Of a stretch of 64,000 nt of DNA, positions 46,662 to 55,829 are shown piece by piece (position 1 is the stretch's first letter; every line of letters begins with the position of its first letter). Below the pieces are notes generated by a model. The model was not told the DNA's origin and did not search any database. It worked only from the letters and a program-made list of their open reading frames with translations. The position numbers were made by a program, and so were the translations under genes. Source of the stretch: Acinetobacter baumannii (lineage in GTDB: Bacteria > Pseudomonadota > Gammaproteobacteria > Pseudomonadales > Moraxellaceae). The stretch is from positions 17,541 to 81,540 of the forward strand of contig NZ_JADVOP010000019.1 of the NCBI RefSeq assembly GCF_016508585.1, read 5' to 3'.

Positions 46662-48227
46662 CTCCCATTCAATGGTTGCTGGTGGTTTAGAAGAGACGTC
46701 GTACACTACACGAGAAACGTCTTTAATTTCATTCATGATACGTGTCGAGATTTTGTCCACCAACTCATACGGCAAGTGAGCAAAACGGGCAGTCATAAAG
46801 TCAACTGTTTCAACAGCACGTAGTGCAATGACCCATGCATAACGACGACCATCACCCACCACACCCACTGATTTTACAGGTTGGAATACCGCGAAAGCTT
46901 GAGCAGTTTTGTCATACCAACCACTTGCACGAAGCTCTTGCATAAAGATGTCATCTGCAAGGCGAAGAATATCAGCATATTCTTTCTTCACTTCACCCAG
47001 AATACGAACACCTAAACCTGGACCTGGGAATGGGTGACGATACAGCATTTCATGTGGTAAGCCTAAAGTTGTCCCTAAACGACGCACTTCATCTTTAAAC
47101 AAATCACGGATTGGCTCAACCAACTCAAATGCCAAATCCTCAGGTAAACCACCCACGTTATGGTGTGATTTAATCACATGTGCCTTACCATTTTTAGTTG
47201 CCGCAGATTCAATCACGTCTGGATAAATCGTGCCTTGCGCAAGGAAGTTTACGCCATCAAGCTTACGTGCTTCTTCAGCAAAAACTTCGATGAATTCACG
47301 ACCAATAATTTTACGTTTTTTCTCTGGATCCACTTCGCCTGCAAGTGCAGCTAGGAAGCGATTTTCAGCGTCAGCACGAATCACACGAATACCCATGTTT
47401 TTCGCAAACATGTCCATCACTTGCTGACCTTCATTCAAACGAAGTAAACCATTGTCAACAAATACACATGTCAATTGATCACCAATTGCTTTATGAAGCA
47501 ATGCAGCAACTACCGAAGAATCCACACCGCCTGAAAGCCCTAAAAGAACTTTTTGATCACCAATCTGCTCACGTAATTGTTCAACACGTAAGTCGATGAT
47601 ATTTTCAGAGTTCCAAAGATTACGGCAACCACAGATTCGATGTACGAAGTTAGACAATAACTCTGCACCTTTGGCAGTGTGCGTCACTTCTGGGTGGAAT
47701 TGCACACCATAAAAACGACGCGTTTCATCACTCACCGCTGCAAAAGGACAACTTGGTGTACTTGCAGTCACTTTAAAGCCTTCAGGAATTGCTGAAACTT
47801 TATCGCCATGGCTCATCCAAACATTGAGCTTGTCATCACCATCGTTTAAATCGCCAAGCAATTGGTCACGAACCAAGACATCAACGGCAGCATAACCAAA
47901 CTCATGTACTGTGCCTGGCTCTACTTTACCGCCAAGCTGTTCAGACATGGTTTGTAAACCATAGCAAATACCCAATACAGGTACGCCTAATTCGAATACA
48001 CACTTCGGTGCACGTGGACTACCTTCCTCATGCACACTCTCAGGACCACCCGACAAGATGATGCCGTTAGGATTAAACGCACGAATGTCTTCTTCAGACA
48101 TATCAAAAGCATACATTTCAGAATATACACCAGCTTCACGTACACGGCGTGCAATAAGCTGGCTATATTGAGAACCGAAATCCAGAATAAGGATACGATC
48201 TTCAGTAATTTGAGTATTGGTAGTCAT
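46659..48227 (-). CDS. guaA: GMP synthase (glutamine-hydrolysing)
   Basis: Converts XMP to GMP using glutamine and ATP. Residues 1-200 are a class I amidotransferase with the nucleophile in [17 protein letters not shown] (Cys about 88) and His/Glu in [11 protein letters not shown]. The ATP-pyrophosphatase P-loop is [17 protein letters not shown] at about 229-245. The C-terminal dimerisation domain ends [15 protein letters not shown]. The 522 residues match the family. Single-gene unit followed by unusual tandem repeats. Confidence 0.97.
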   Translation of the reverse strand: MTTNTQITEDRILILDFGSQYSQLIARRVREAGVYSEMYAFDMSEEDIRAFNPNGIILSGGPESVHEEGSPRAPKCVFELGVPVLGICYGLQTMSEQLGGKVEPGTVHEFGYAAVDVLVRDQLLGDLNDGDDKLNVWMSHGDKVSAIPEGFKVTASTPSCPFAAVSDETRRFYGVQFHPEVTHTAKGAELLSNFVHRICGCRNLWNSENIIDLRVEQLREQIGDQKVLLGLSGGVDSSVVAALLHKAIGDQLTCVFVDNGLLRLNEGQQVMDMFAKNMGIRVIRADAENRFLAALAGEVDPEKKRKIIGREFIEVFAEEARKLDGVNFLAQGTIYPDVIESAATKNGKAHVIKSHHNVGGLPEDLAFELVEPIRDLFKDEVRRLGTTLGLPHEMLYRHPFPGPGLGVRILGEVKKEYADILRLADDIFMQELRASGWYDKTAQAFAVFQPVKSVGVVGDGRRYAWVIALRAVETVDFMTARFAHLPYELVDKISTRIMNEIKDVSRVVYDVSSKPPATIEWE

Positions 48228-48347
48228 GAGTCAACAACTATGCAGGCAAACGAATATAAGCGCCGTATTCTATCATTTTTATAAGCTGTACGCACTCCAT
48301 TCAAGCAAGTTCGCAATCTTTCAAAAAAATCATTTTAAATAATCAAC

Positions 48348-48973
48348 TTATAGATTCATTTTCTGTTTAATGATCTCGATTAATTCTGTGGGTGTGATAC
48401 ACCGATTTAAAAAATCTTCCAAATAACCTTCATGCGTCACTTCTTTAAAAAAAACTCATGATCTGTGCCGAACAAGGTAGGATTTTCAGGACAGGGATCT
48501 GACGCATAAATATATAAATGATCAGGAAAACCGTATCGGTAAAACAATTGTAAAAAATCAGGTTCTGTATTATCGGTCAATTGAATGATTGCTTTAAGAT
48601 CAATCTCATCATCTAAAAAGTCATCATTCCATTCATTAAAATCAGCCGTACCTTCTTTATAGGGGGTCAAAAGTGTCGGTTGCCAAAAGCTTTGCCCTCG
48701 TCCTTCTTCAGTCAGTTGATAATATTCTTGGATCAATTGAGTGAAAAATACCTCAGGATTTTTATCGAGTTCGGCTTGATGTTGATCGATATATTCACCT
48801 AGACCATAAATAGGTTCTTGATCATCCGATGTTGCCCACGGCGCATCTTGAGGTCGCTCATATAAAGCGGTATTAAAACGAATAGCGCATCAGTCATCTA
48901 TTCACGATATACCTTTGACACGATCAATATTGCCACCAAGTGCCTGTATTCTTTCCAAGATTTGTTTTTTCAT
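48348..48973 (-). pseudogene. Broken gene with two nonsense codons and a homopolymer frameshift
   Basis: The minus-strand frame starts at an ATG at 48973 (MKKQILERIQALGGNIDRVK), then has TGA at 48904-48902 and again at 48892-48890. It reopens as RFNTALYERPQDAPWA and runs through YGLGEYIDQHQAELDKNPE and FLQLFYRYGFPDHLYIYASD. It breaks in an A8 run (48447-48454); in the next frame it continues FFKEVTHEGYLEDFLNRC and ends IIKQKMNL. Repaired, it would be about 208 residues. Family not recognised. An internal ATG at 48736 opens a 99-residue frame, but that is only the middle part of the original protein. Confidence 0.85.
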
Positions 48974-49090
48974 TGTGCAAGCTTGAACACGGTGTCTGAG
49001 ATAGCATAAACCAATTCATCTATTTGATTAATCCAAAGCAAAACGCGCAAAAAGCCAGAGATTGATCTGGCCTAATTGCAAGTTCCGTTT

Positions 49091-49507
49091 TTATTTTTCA
49101 ATGGCATGATCAATACTGAAACGACCTGCACCATGAAGCATTAAGAAAAATAGACCGCCCGCCATTGCAAAGTTTTTCATAAAGTTAATTGCATCTGTTT
49201 CACCGCCGTGGAACAAGAAAGCCGTAATCAAGCTAAAAACACCTAAGCCGAATGCAGCAAATCGTGCTTGGAAACCAAACAACAACGCTAAACCGCCACC
49301 AAACTCAACCAAAATCGTTAAAGGCAACATTGCTCCTGGTACACCCATAGATTCCATATAACCGACTGTTGCACTATATGCTGTGATTTTTCCCCAGCCT
49401 GCCACAAGGAAGATATAAGCCATTAAAATTCGAGCAAGCAATGCAATGAATGCATTCATACTCGGTTGATTTACAATATTTTTAACCACAACATTTGGAT
49501 TAAACAT
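49091..49507 (-). CDS. DoxX family membrane protein
   Basis: A 138-residue inner-membrane protein with four TM helices and the DoxX pattern (LARILMAYIFLVAGWGKI, GVPGAMLPLTILVEFGGGLA, FLFHGGETDAINFMKNFAMA). DoxX proteins are tied to redox homeostasis in some bacteria. Monocistronic; a divergent DedA gene lies upstream. Confidence 0.9.
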   Translation of the reverse strand: MFNPNVVVKNIVNQPSMNAFIALLARILMAYIFLVAGWGKITAYSATVGYMESMGVPGAMLPLTILVEFGGGLALLFGFQARFAAFGLGVFSLITAFLFHGGETDAINFMKNFAMAGGLFFLMLHGAGRFSIDHAIEK

Positions 49508-49703
49508 GAGAACACCTAAATTTGTATTTCGTTTTGAAGATGGATATATATTAGTCAGTAAAAATTTTCAGATCGATACCTAAAATTTAAACTTATCGTT
49601 GCAAATTAAGAACAATGATAAATTCAAATATTTACTTTTTAATACTGACTTTCATAACTCACACTGCTAGGATTTGTGCACCAATTCGCATAGTTTTTGC
49701 CTT

Positions 49704-50354
49704 ATGGATCTGATTGATTTTATTTTGCATGTTGATGAGCACCTTTTTGAATTTATTAAAAATTACGGTGTTTGGGTATATGCAATCTTATTCCTGATTA
49801 TTTTCGTTGAAACAGGTTTAGTGGTCATGCCATTTTTACCTGGAGATAGTTTACTTTTTGCAGCAGGTATGCTTGCTGCATCTACAGGTGCAATGGATCC
49901 AACTGTTTTAATTTTACTGTTATTTATTGCCGCCGTTCTTGGTGATACTTTAAATTACCATATTGGCAAATATATTGGTCCACGTGTTTTCGAAATTGAT
50001 TCAAAATTTATCAATAAAGAACATTTGCTTAAAACATCACAGTTTTTTGAAAAGCATGGTGGAAAAACCATTATCTTTGCACGCTTTATCCCATTCGCTC
50101 GTACTTTTGCACCCTTTGTTGCAGGGGCAGGAAGTATGAATTACAAATACTTCTTAACCTATAACGCGATTGGAGGTTTTTGTTGGATTGGTTCATTTGT
50201 CACAGCAGGTTATTTATTTGGTAATGTGGCATTTATTAAAGAACATTTTACCCATTTTATTTTTGCTATAATTATTATTAGCATATTACCTGGTGTGATC
50301 GGTTATATACGGCATAAGTTTTTTGATAAAAATAAAGCAACCAAGGAACAATAA
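49704..50354 (+). CDS. DedA family membrane protein
   Basis: Inner-membrane protein of the DedA/VTT superfamily, proposed undecaprenyl-phosphate or phospholipid translocases that support envelope integrity. The motifs are GLVVMPFLPGDSLLFAAGML and FARFIPFARTFAPFVAGAGS with the conserved Arg residues, and four or five TM helices. The ATG at 49704 (MDLIDFILHV) gives the usual length of 216; an ATG ten codons earlier is also in frame. Strong terminator after the gene. Confidence 0.9.
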   Translation: MDLIDFILHVDEHLFEFIKNYGVWVYAILFLIIFVETGLVVMPFLPGDSLLFAAGMLAASTGAMDPTVLILLLFIAAVLGDTLNYHIGKYIGPRVFEIDSKFINKEHLLKTSQFFEKHGGKTIIFARFIPFARTFAPFVAGAGSMNYKYFLTYNAIGGFCWIGSFVTAGYLFGNVAFIKEHFTHFIFAIIIISILPGVIGYIRHKFFDKNKATKEQ

Positions 50355-50375
50355 TTGCTTCAAATTTAATAAGTT

Positions 50376-50407
50376 AAAAAAAGCCGATTTTTAAAATCGG
50401 CTTTTTT
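50376..50407. terminator. Bidirectional terminator between dedA and lipoprotein gene
   Basis: AAAAAAGCCGATTTT pairs with AAAATCGGCTTTTTT around a single T: about 15-bp stem with A and T runs, between convergent genes. Confidence 0.95.
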
Positions 50408-50422
50408 ATAGGATTAAAGCAT

Positions 50423-50836
50423 TTATTTTTTTACTTGCTGACGCTTAGGTACATAAGGGCAGTTTTTAAATTGAGCCGCTTGTGAAAGCGCATCTTGCTC
50501 ACCATACAAGCGAGAGAGTTCAGTGTTCTTGGTATTTGAAGATTGTCCTAAGTTTACCGAGATGCTTGGACCGATTCCCCAGCCCCATCCACCACTCCCC
50601 CAACCGCCACCAACACCGAGTCCAACACCAACGCCCGTGCGTTTCGCAGGTTGAACACCATTGTTGATATACTGCTGAATGCGATTAAACTCAGTATTGA
50701 GCTGCATGCAGTTCATGGCTTGGTACTGAGTTGGTGATACATAAGTTGGCTTTACCGTTGTCGCACATGCCGACACAAGTACCGTCGCTAAAGCAACAAC
50801 GGATAATTTAACAGAAGTCATTTTCAATGATTTCAT
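50423..50836 (-). CDS. Gly-rich lipoprotein
   Basis: A 137-residue lipoprotein. The ATG at 50836 gives the signal MKSLKMTSVKLSVVALATV followed by the lipobox LVSAC (Cys about 24); a longer frame from 50869 would overlap parA. A Gly/Trp-rich stretch (GVGVGLGVGGGWGSGGWGWG) sits mid-protein, and two further Cys flank it (NCMQL, KNCPYVP). Same strand as parA with 13 bp between. Function unknown. Confidence 0.75.
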   Translation of the reverse strand: MKSLKMTSVKLSVVALATVLVSACATTVKPTYVSPTQYQAMNCMQLNTEFNRIQQYINNGVQPAKRTGVGVGLGVGGGWGSGGWGWGIGPSISVNLGQSSNTKNTELSRLYGEQDALSQAAQFKNCPYVPKRQQVKK

Positions 50837-50849
50837 TACAATCTCGAAA

Positions 50850-51686
50850 TTATTTTTTATCAATCTCATTGAACAATGATTGATAGGCTTGAGTCAATTT
50901 ATGATCTGTAGCCAAATGAATTAATGGTAGATTTTTATGATGTGATTCTTTCATCAATACCGATGGCGGAAGCATATTCTCCAAAACAGGCAGACCTTCA
51001 TCTTTAAGCTGTTGTACCACTTCACGGGGTAATTTTGCTTGTGCCTGATATTGATTCACCACAATGCCTTCAATTTCAAGGCGATCATTATGATCATCCT
51101 GTGTTTCAATGACATTTTCAATCAGGGTTTGTAAGGCACGTTTTGAAAATACATCACAATCAAATGGAATCAATACGCGATCTGCCGAAATCAATGCAGA
51201 CAAAGTAAAAAAGTTAAATGCGGGAGGTGTATCAATATAAATACGTTCATATTGATCAGACAACGTTTGAATGGCATCACGCAGCTTGTAAATCTTATGC
51301 TTTGACTCTAGCGCATGTTCCAACTCACCTAAACTTGGGCTTGCAGGCAAAACATCCAAATCCTTAAATGGCGAGCGATGAATATATTGTTCAAATCCCT
51401 TATTTTTTGTTTTGAGAAGTGTACCCAGTGCATTCCCAATCAGCCCCTTTTGCTGATTGTTTCCAAGCACATCATTAAAAAAGTTTTCAATATTGGGTTC
51501 TAAAGCCGTCTTTTCAGCAGAATAGGTTGCATCATCACCTAACAGGTATTGGCTTGAATTTGCTTGCGGGTCTAAATCAATCACCAGTGTTTTAAAACCT
51601 TGATGCGCACTGATTGCTGCAAGGTTTACTGTAATACTTGATTTTCCTACACCGCCTTTTTGGTTAAACACCACACGAGTTAACAT
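50850..51686 (-). CDS. ParA-family ATPase (orphan)
   Basis: Deviant Walker A ATPase of the ParA/MinD group: FNQKGGVGKSSITVNLA at 5-21, LVIDLDPQANSSQYLLG, and IYIDTPPAFNFFTLSAL. 278 residues from the ATG at 51686, which has GGGGAT upstream. No parB is adjacent and no plasmid replication gene is nearby, so it likely positions some cellular cargo instead of segregating the chromosome. Possibly co-transcribed with the lipoprotein downstream. Confidence 0.85.
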   Translation of the reverse strand: MLTRVVFNQKGGVGKSSITVNLAAISAHQGFKTLVIDLDPQANSSQYLLGDDATYSAEKTALEPNIENFFNDVLGNNQQKGLIGNALGTLLKTKNKGFEQYIHRSPFKDLDVLPASPSLGELEHALESKHKIYKLRDAIQTLSDQYERIYIDTPPAFNFFTLSALISADRVLIPFDCDVFSKRALQTLIENVIETQDDHNDRLEIEGIVVNQYQAQAKLPREVVQQLKDEGLPVLENMLPPSVLMKESHHKNLPLIHLATDHKLTQAYQSLFNEIDKK

Positions 51687-51770
51687 ACAAATCCCCAATA
51701 TCTCATTATTTTTAAACTTGTATGCAGTTTAACCCAGACCTCATCCAAGTGTGAAATTCATGTCTAACAA

Positions 51771-52163
51771 TCAGCCAAAAACTGGTTTAACCATCACTAA
51801 ACCCAGCGTTGCAATCAACGCTACCGCGCCAATCACCATACCTGCACGGCGTTGAACCAAAAGCACTGAGTCATCTTTTTTATAGGCTTTAATTTGAGAG
51901 GAAAGGAAGACCATAAACAGCATGACTTTGGCATAAAACCATGGCTGTACTTTGAAATCATTGATGATTAACAAAGTAATACCCGTGAGCACAATCAGCG
52001 TCAAGGAGAGGTGCTGTAAGGCAACCAAAACAACACGCCCTTTTGAACTTGGCTGTTGACCTTCTGTACCTACAAATAAAGTCACTGCACGTAAAACAAA
52101 AACCAGCATGAGTAAAGCAACGCTGGTCATGTGAATAATTTTAACGAATAAATGTATATCCAT
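51771..52163 (-). CDS. SirB2-family membrane protein
   Basis: A 130-residue protein with four TM helices: HMTSVALLMLVFVLRAVTLF, a long second helix, WFYAKVMLFMVFLSSQIKAY and the C-terminal MVIGAVALIATLGLVMV. This matches the SirB (invasion gene expression up-regulator) family of uncharacterised proteins. Lies 18 bp downstream of bolA on the same strand. Confidence 0.82.
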   Translation of the reverse strand: MDIHLFVKIIHMTSVALLMLVFVLRAVTLFVGTEGQQPSSKGRVVLVALQHLSLTLIVLTGITLLIINDFKVQPWFYAKVMLFMVFLSSQIKAYKKDDSVLLVQRRAGMVIGAVALIATLGLVMVKPVFG

Positions 52164-52181
52164 CTTTAATCTTCCTAAGCG

Positions 52182-52490
52182 TTATGACTTAGGTGCATGT
52201 GCACATTCAGGGCTTGCAGGTGCTTGACCTTGCCATTCACTTGGAATGTAGGCATGAATTGCCAAAGCATGAATTTTTCCAGGACTGAGTAATTCTTTTG
52301 CGACTGCATAAACTTTTTGATGACGCTGCACCAAACGTAGCCCTGCAAATTGTTCACTGACGATCACCACTTTAAAATGTGATTCTTTTCCCGGGAAATA
52401 TCCACCATGACCAGAGGACTCATTGATCACTTCTAAATGAGAGGGCTCAAGTTGATTTAACTGTTCAATCAATTGTTGTTCTAAACTCAT
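52182..52490 (-). CDS. BolA family protein
   Basis: A 102-residue BolA-like protein, a partner of monothiol glutaredoxins in iron-sulfur trafficking and a stress morphogene in E. coli. Core motifs are HLEVINESSGHGG, ESHFKVVIVSEQFAGLRLVQ, RHQKVYAVAKELL and IHALAIHAYIPSEW. The ATG at 52490 follows AGGAA by 5 bp. Upstream of sirB2, likely the same operon. Confidence 0.92.
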   Translation of the reverse strand: MSLEQQLIEQLNQLEPSHLEVINESSGHGGYFPGKESHFKVVIVSEQFAGLRLVQRHQKVYAVAKELLSPGKIHALAIHAYIPSEWQGQAPASPECAHAPKS

Positions 52491-52670
52491 GCGGATTCCT
52501 TTTAGAGATGCCAACGGGTAGATTCGATAGTATAACGGATTCTGTATACTTCTCCGTGACTAAAGCTAGACTTTTACAACCATATTGGAATGTTTTAAAT
52601 TAAATTTTGAATTTTTTTCATAAAAATGTCTTTATTTTATGCAATTAACCATGAACCTTGCAGAAAAATC

Positions 52671-52698
52671 TTGACCCTATCATTTGTTGATGTATTAT
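52671..52698 (+). promoter_or_regulatory. Sigma-70 promoter of the tRNA-Gly pair
   Basis: TTGACC at 52671-52676, a 16-bp spacer, TATTAT at 52693-52698. The predicted start falls a few bases before the first tRNA. Confidence 0.75.
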
Positions 52699-52707
52699 AC
52701 ACCGCAT

Positions 52708-52780
52708 GCGGGAATAGCTCAGTTGGTAGAGCATAACCTTGCCAAGGTTGGGGTCGGGAGTTCGAGTCTCCTTTCCCGCT
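52708..52780 (+). tRNA. tRNA-Gly(GCC), first copy
   Basis: Folds as a cloverleaf with acceptor GCGGGAA/TTCCCGC, anticodon GCC in CTTGCCAAG, and T-arm GTTCGAGTC. The 3' CCA is not encoded (TCAAAA follows the acceptor). Confidence 0.97.
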
Positions 52781-52828
52781 CAAAATTTTTTCATTCAGTT
52801 TTTTTATTTAAAAAATTGGACAGACTCC

Positions 52829-52904
52829 GCGGGAATAGCTCAGTTGGTAGAGCATAACCTTGCCAAGGTTGGGGTCGGGAGTTCGAGTCTCCTTTCCCGC
52901 TCCA
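52829..52904 (+). tRNA. tRNA-Gly(GCC), second copy
   Basis: Sequence body identical to the first copy, 121 bp downstream. Here the 3' end reads T-CCA, so CCA is genomically encoded. Confidence 0.97.
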
Positions 52905-52913
52905 AATTCAAAA

Positions 52914-52942
52914 AGCCCTGATCGAAAGATCGGGGTTTTTTA
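52914..52942 (+). terminator. Terminator of tRNA-Gly transcript
   Basis: GCCCTGATC-GAAA-GATCGGGGT forms a stem with a GAAA tetraloop and is followed by six T residues. Confidence 0.92.
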
Positions 52943-53090
52943 TTGCCTGAAAGACAGGCTTTAGACGCTAAAGTTTATTATTCTAAATTTCAACCGATTG
53001 ATCCAATTCATGCTCAATAAATAAGTCCAACACATACGTTAAATCAGAACTAAAGCTCAGCTGTTATCACAGTGAAGTTGTCCAAGTGGT

Positions 53091-53125
53091 TATGATAATT
53101 TTCATTATTTATGAAAACTATCATA
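53091..53125 (+). promoter_or_regulatory. Long palindrome, probable activator site for the sigma-54 operon
   Basis: Arms TATGATAATTTTCAT (53091-53105) and ATGAAAACTATCATA (53111-53125) are complementary at 14 of 15 positions around a 5-bp spacer. It ends about 53 bp before the sigma-54 promoter, a typical place for an enhancer-binding protein site, and the activator gene is in the same operon. Confidence 0.75.
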
Positions 53126-53177
53126 TAAAAGCATCTTTAAAAAACACAAGCTTTTGTTTTATATAATTAAAAATAAT

Positions 53178-53194
53178 TGGCACAGCAATTGCTT
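53178..53194 (+). promoter_or_regulatory. Sigma-54 (-24/-12) promoter
   Basis: TTGGCACAGCAATTGCTT has TGGCAC at -24 and TTGC at -12. The GG (53179-53180) and GC (53191-53192) are separated by exactly 10 bp, as sigma-54 requires. It lies about 36 bp upstream of the Fe-alcohol dehydrogenase ATG. Confidence 0.85.
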
Positions 53195-53229
53195 AAAACA
53201 CAAAAATTGTACTTCTTAATGGAATAAAG

Positions 53230-54384
53230 ATGCCGATTCATACATTCAAGTCTGCGCATAAATTAGTAACTGGTTTTAATGCATCCAAACAGTTAGCCAA
53301 ATACTGCCATGATTTAAATATGTCTAAAGTTTTAATACTGACTGATCATGGCATCTTAAATTCAGGTTCATTAACGCCACTGACCGATCTACTACAACAA
53401 GAGCATATTGAGTTTTCAATTTATGCGGATATTACGCCTGAACCTGAAATTGAAGTGGTTTTACAATCCAAAAAATTCTTTGAGCAAGATCAATATAATG
53501 GCGTGATCGCAATTGGCGGTGGAAGTGTTATTGATACCGCAAAATGTATTGCCATTTATGGCAACAATCATGAGCCTTTGGAAAGTTTCTTTGGCGAGAA
53601 CAAAGTCAGTCAAAAGGGACTTCCTTTGATTGTATTGCCCACTACCGCAGGAACAGGTTCAGAAGTCACCAATATTGCCATTCTTTCTGACTCTAAAAAT
53701 CAAATTAAAAAAGGTATCGTGAGCGACTTTCTACTGCCGGATGTTGCAATTGTCGCACCTGAAATGACCTTAAGCTGTCCATCACATATTACCGCAGCCA
53801 GTGGTGTGGATGCCTTGGTTCATGCAATTGAATCGTTTATTTCTGTCAATGCTTCACCCTTGACAGATGCCTTGGCGATTCAGGCAATGAAATTAATTAT
53901 CAATGCCTTACCCAAAGCCTATGCCAATCCAGATGACCTACAAGCCCATGAAGATATGGCAAATGCCAGCTTAATGGCAGGTTTGTCCTTTGGTAATGCT
54001 GGCGTTGGTGCAGTACATGCACTTGCATACCCTTTAGGTGGGCGTTTCCATATGGCACATGGTGTCAGTAATGCCTTATTGCTGCCTTTCGTCATGGAAT
54101 ACAACCGCATCGCCTGTTTGGACAGATTTAAAGTGATTGCTGAATGCTTTAATGAACCAACAACGGGGCTGAATGATCTTCAAATTGCTGATCGTGTGAT
54201 TAGCCGTTTACATAATATTTGTGAGATGGTCAATATTCCCAAAGGTCTTCGAAATTTCAATATTCCTGAATCAGTGATTCCTGAACTGGCTGCGGAAGCG
54301 ATTAAGGTGGAAAGATTACTCCGCAATAATCCACGACGTTTAACACAGCAGGAAATCGAAAACATTTATTATGAAGCATATTAA
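53230..54384 (+). CDS. Iron-containing alcohol dehydrogenase, 4-hydroxybutyrate dehydrogenase-like
   Basis: Group III NAD-dependent dehydrogenase of 384 residues. The nucleotide-binding motif is GVIAIGGGSVIDTAK (about 92-106), and metal ligands lie in SGVDALVHAIESFISVNA and HALAYPLGGRFHMAHGVSNA. First gene of an operon with a sigma-54 activator, a succinate-semialdehyde-type dehydrogenase and an MHS transporter. That context suggests oxidation of 4-hydroxybutyrate (or a close hydroxy acid) to its semialdehyde. The specific substrate is inference; family members also use 1,3-propanediol and other alcohols. Confidence 0.85.
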   Translation: MPIHTFKSAHKLVTGFNASKQLAKYCHDLNMSKVLILTDHGILNSGSLTPLTDLLQQEHIEFSIYADITPEPEIEVVLQSKKFFEQDQYNGVIAIGGGSVIDTAKCIAIYGNNHEPLESFFGENKVSQKGLPLIVLPTTAGTGSEVTNIAILSDSKNQIKKGIVSDFLLPDVAIVAPEMTLSCPSHITAASGVDALVHAIESFISVNASPLTDALAIQAMKLIINALPKAYANPDDLQAHEDMANASLMAGLSFGNAGVGAVHALAYPLGGRFHMAHGVSNALLLPFVMEYNRIACLDRFKVIAECFNEPTTGLNDLQIADRVISRLHNICEMVNIPKGLRNFNIPESVIPELAAEAIKVERLLRNNPRRLTQQEIENIYYEAY

Positions 54385-54386
54385 TA

Positions 54387-55823
54387 ATGAATGAGTTTCT
54401 TGCCATGACTTGGGTCAATCTTCTTGCAAACAATTCAAAAGATGCGGATATTTCTTATCAAATATTAACATCGATTATGAATGCCTTAGATGACGGTGTA
54501 TATATCACCGATCATCTGGGCACCACTTTATTTGTCAATGATGCCTACTTAAAGCTGACGCATTTAAATCGAGAAGATTTAATTGATCATCCGATCCAAG
54601 ACTTGGTCAATCAAGGTGTTTTTTCACGTTCAGTCTCGATGGACGTGATTCAAACTCATCAGAAAACTACCATTTTGCAGTCCTTACAAAACCATACTGA
54701 ACTGCTGGTCACGGGACATCCTGTATTTAATCAGGAAAATCAACTTATTGCAGTGATTACATCGGTTCGTGACATCACAGTTTTACTTCAAGCCCAAAAA
54801 GATCAAAAAGAGCTTGAAGACATTCGTAACACGCAAAAGAAATATTCAACACGCAAGTTAAATGACAACTATTTGACCAACTTAAGTGACAGTACCAATA
54901 CAACCTTTAATCGAGCGAAGCGTATCGCACATTCAGACATTAAAATTCTCATTCAAGGCAATACAGGGACAGGAAAAACCGTACTGGCACGCTATATTCA
55001 TAAGAACAGTCCACGAAAAGATCAGCCTTTCTTGGAAATTAACTGTGCCACCATGCCAGACGGTTTACTGGAATCTGAATTATTTGGCTATGTGCCGGGT
55101 GCTTTTACAGGTGCCTTACAAAAAGGTAAGAAAGGTTTATTTGAAGTCGTCAACGGCGGTACTTTATTTTTGGATGAAGTCGGTGACCTGCCTTTGGCGC
55201 TACAAGCAAAATTGCTCAAAGTCATTGAAGACAACCGTTTTATTCCAGTAGGCGGTTTTGAATATGTCTACACTGACGTTCGTATTATCTCTGCAACCCA
55301 TCACGATTTATTAAAACTGGTTGAGGAAGGCAAATTTAGAAGAGATCTTTATTATCGCCTTTGCGTCACCTCATTAAAATTAGAAGATTTAAAAAATCGC
55401 ATCTCTGAAATTGAGCCATTATTAGAACTTTATTTGGCAAATTTCAATAAGAAATATCATACCAACAAACACTACTCAGCAGAGGTGATCGAGTTGGTCA
55501 AAGCCTATTCATGGCCAGGAAACATTCGAGAGCTGACTAATTTTGTTGAGCAAACTGTTGTGCTGAGTGAGTCATCCACCATTTTGCCTGAAGACATTCC
55601 TGAAGATATACAGTGCGCTTTACATGGCAATACCCAGTTCAGCACGCCCTTTTCAAACTCATCAGAAACACTCAAAAAACAAGTCGATGATTTTGAGTTC
55701 AAGATTATTTCTCACGCCCTTGCTGTGTTTAAAACCACACAAAAGGCAGCCCAAGCTTTAGGTATTGACCAATCAACATTGGTTAAAAAACGACAGCGTT
55801 ATCAGCAACATTATCAAGAGTAA
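54387..55823 (+). CDS. Sigma-54-dependent transcriptional activator with PAS domain
   Basis: Enhancer-binding activator of 478 residues. A PAS sensor spans about 25-140 (ALDDGVYITDHLGTTLFVND), the AAA+ core about 165-390 with Walker A GNTGTGKTVLARYIH, the sigma-54-contacting GAFTGA loop in GYVPGAFTGALQKGKKGLFE, Walker B TLFLDEVGDLP and the Arg finger region. A Fis-type helix-turn-helix closes the protein (KTTQKAAQALGIDQSTLVKK). It lies 2 bp after the dehydrogenase gene inside the operon it likely controls. The effector bound by PAS is unknown. Confidence 0.93.
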   Translation: MNEFLAMTWVNLLANNSKDADISYQILTSIMNALDDGVYITDHLGTTLFVNDAYLKLTHLNREDLIDHPIQDLVNQGVFSRSVSMDVIQTHQKTTILQSLQNHTELLVTGHPVFNQENQLIAVITSVRDITVLLQAQKDQKELEDIRNTQKKYSTRKLNDNYLTNLSDSTNTTFNRAKRIAHSDIKILIQGNTGTGKTVLARYIHKNSPRKDQPFLEINCATMPDGLLESELFGYVPGAFTGALQKGKKGLFEVVNGGTLFLDEVGDLPLALQAKLLKVIEDNRFIPVGGFEYVYTDVRIISATHHDLLKLVEEGKFRRDLYYRLCVTSLKLEDLKNRISEIEPLLELYLANFNKKYHTNKHYSAEVIELVKAYSWPGNIRELTNFVEQTVVLSESSTILPEDIPEDIQCALHGNTQFSTPFSNSSETLKKQVDDFEFKIISHALAVFKTTQKAAQALGIDQSTLVKKRQRYQQHYQE

Positions 55824-55829
55824 ACCAAT

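Noticed and set aside
48437..48736. Intact 99-residue gene
   Set aside because: It is the surviving middle part of a longer gene interrupted by two stop codons and a frameshift.
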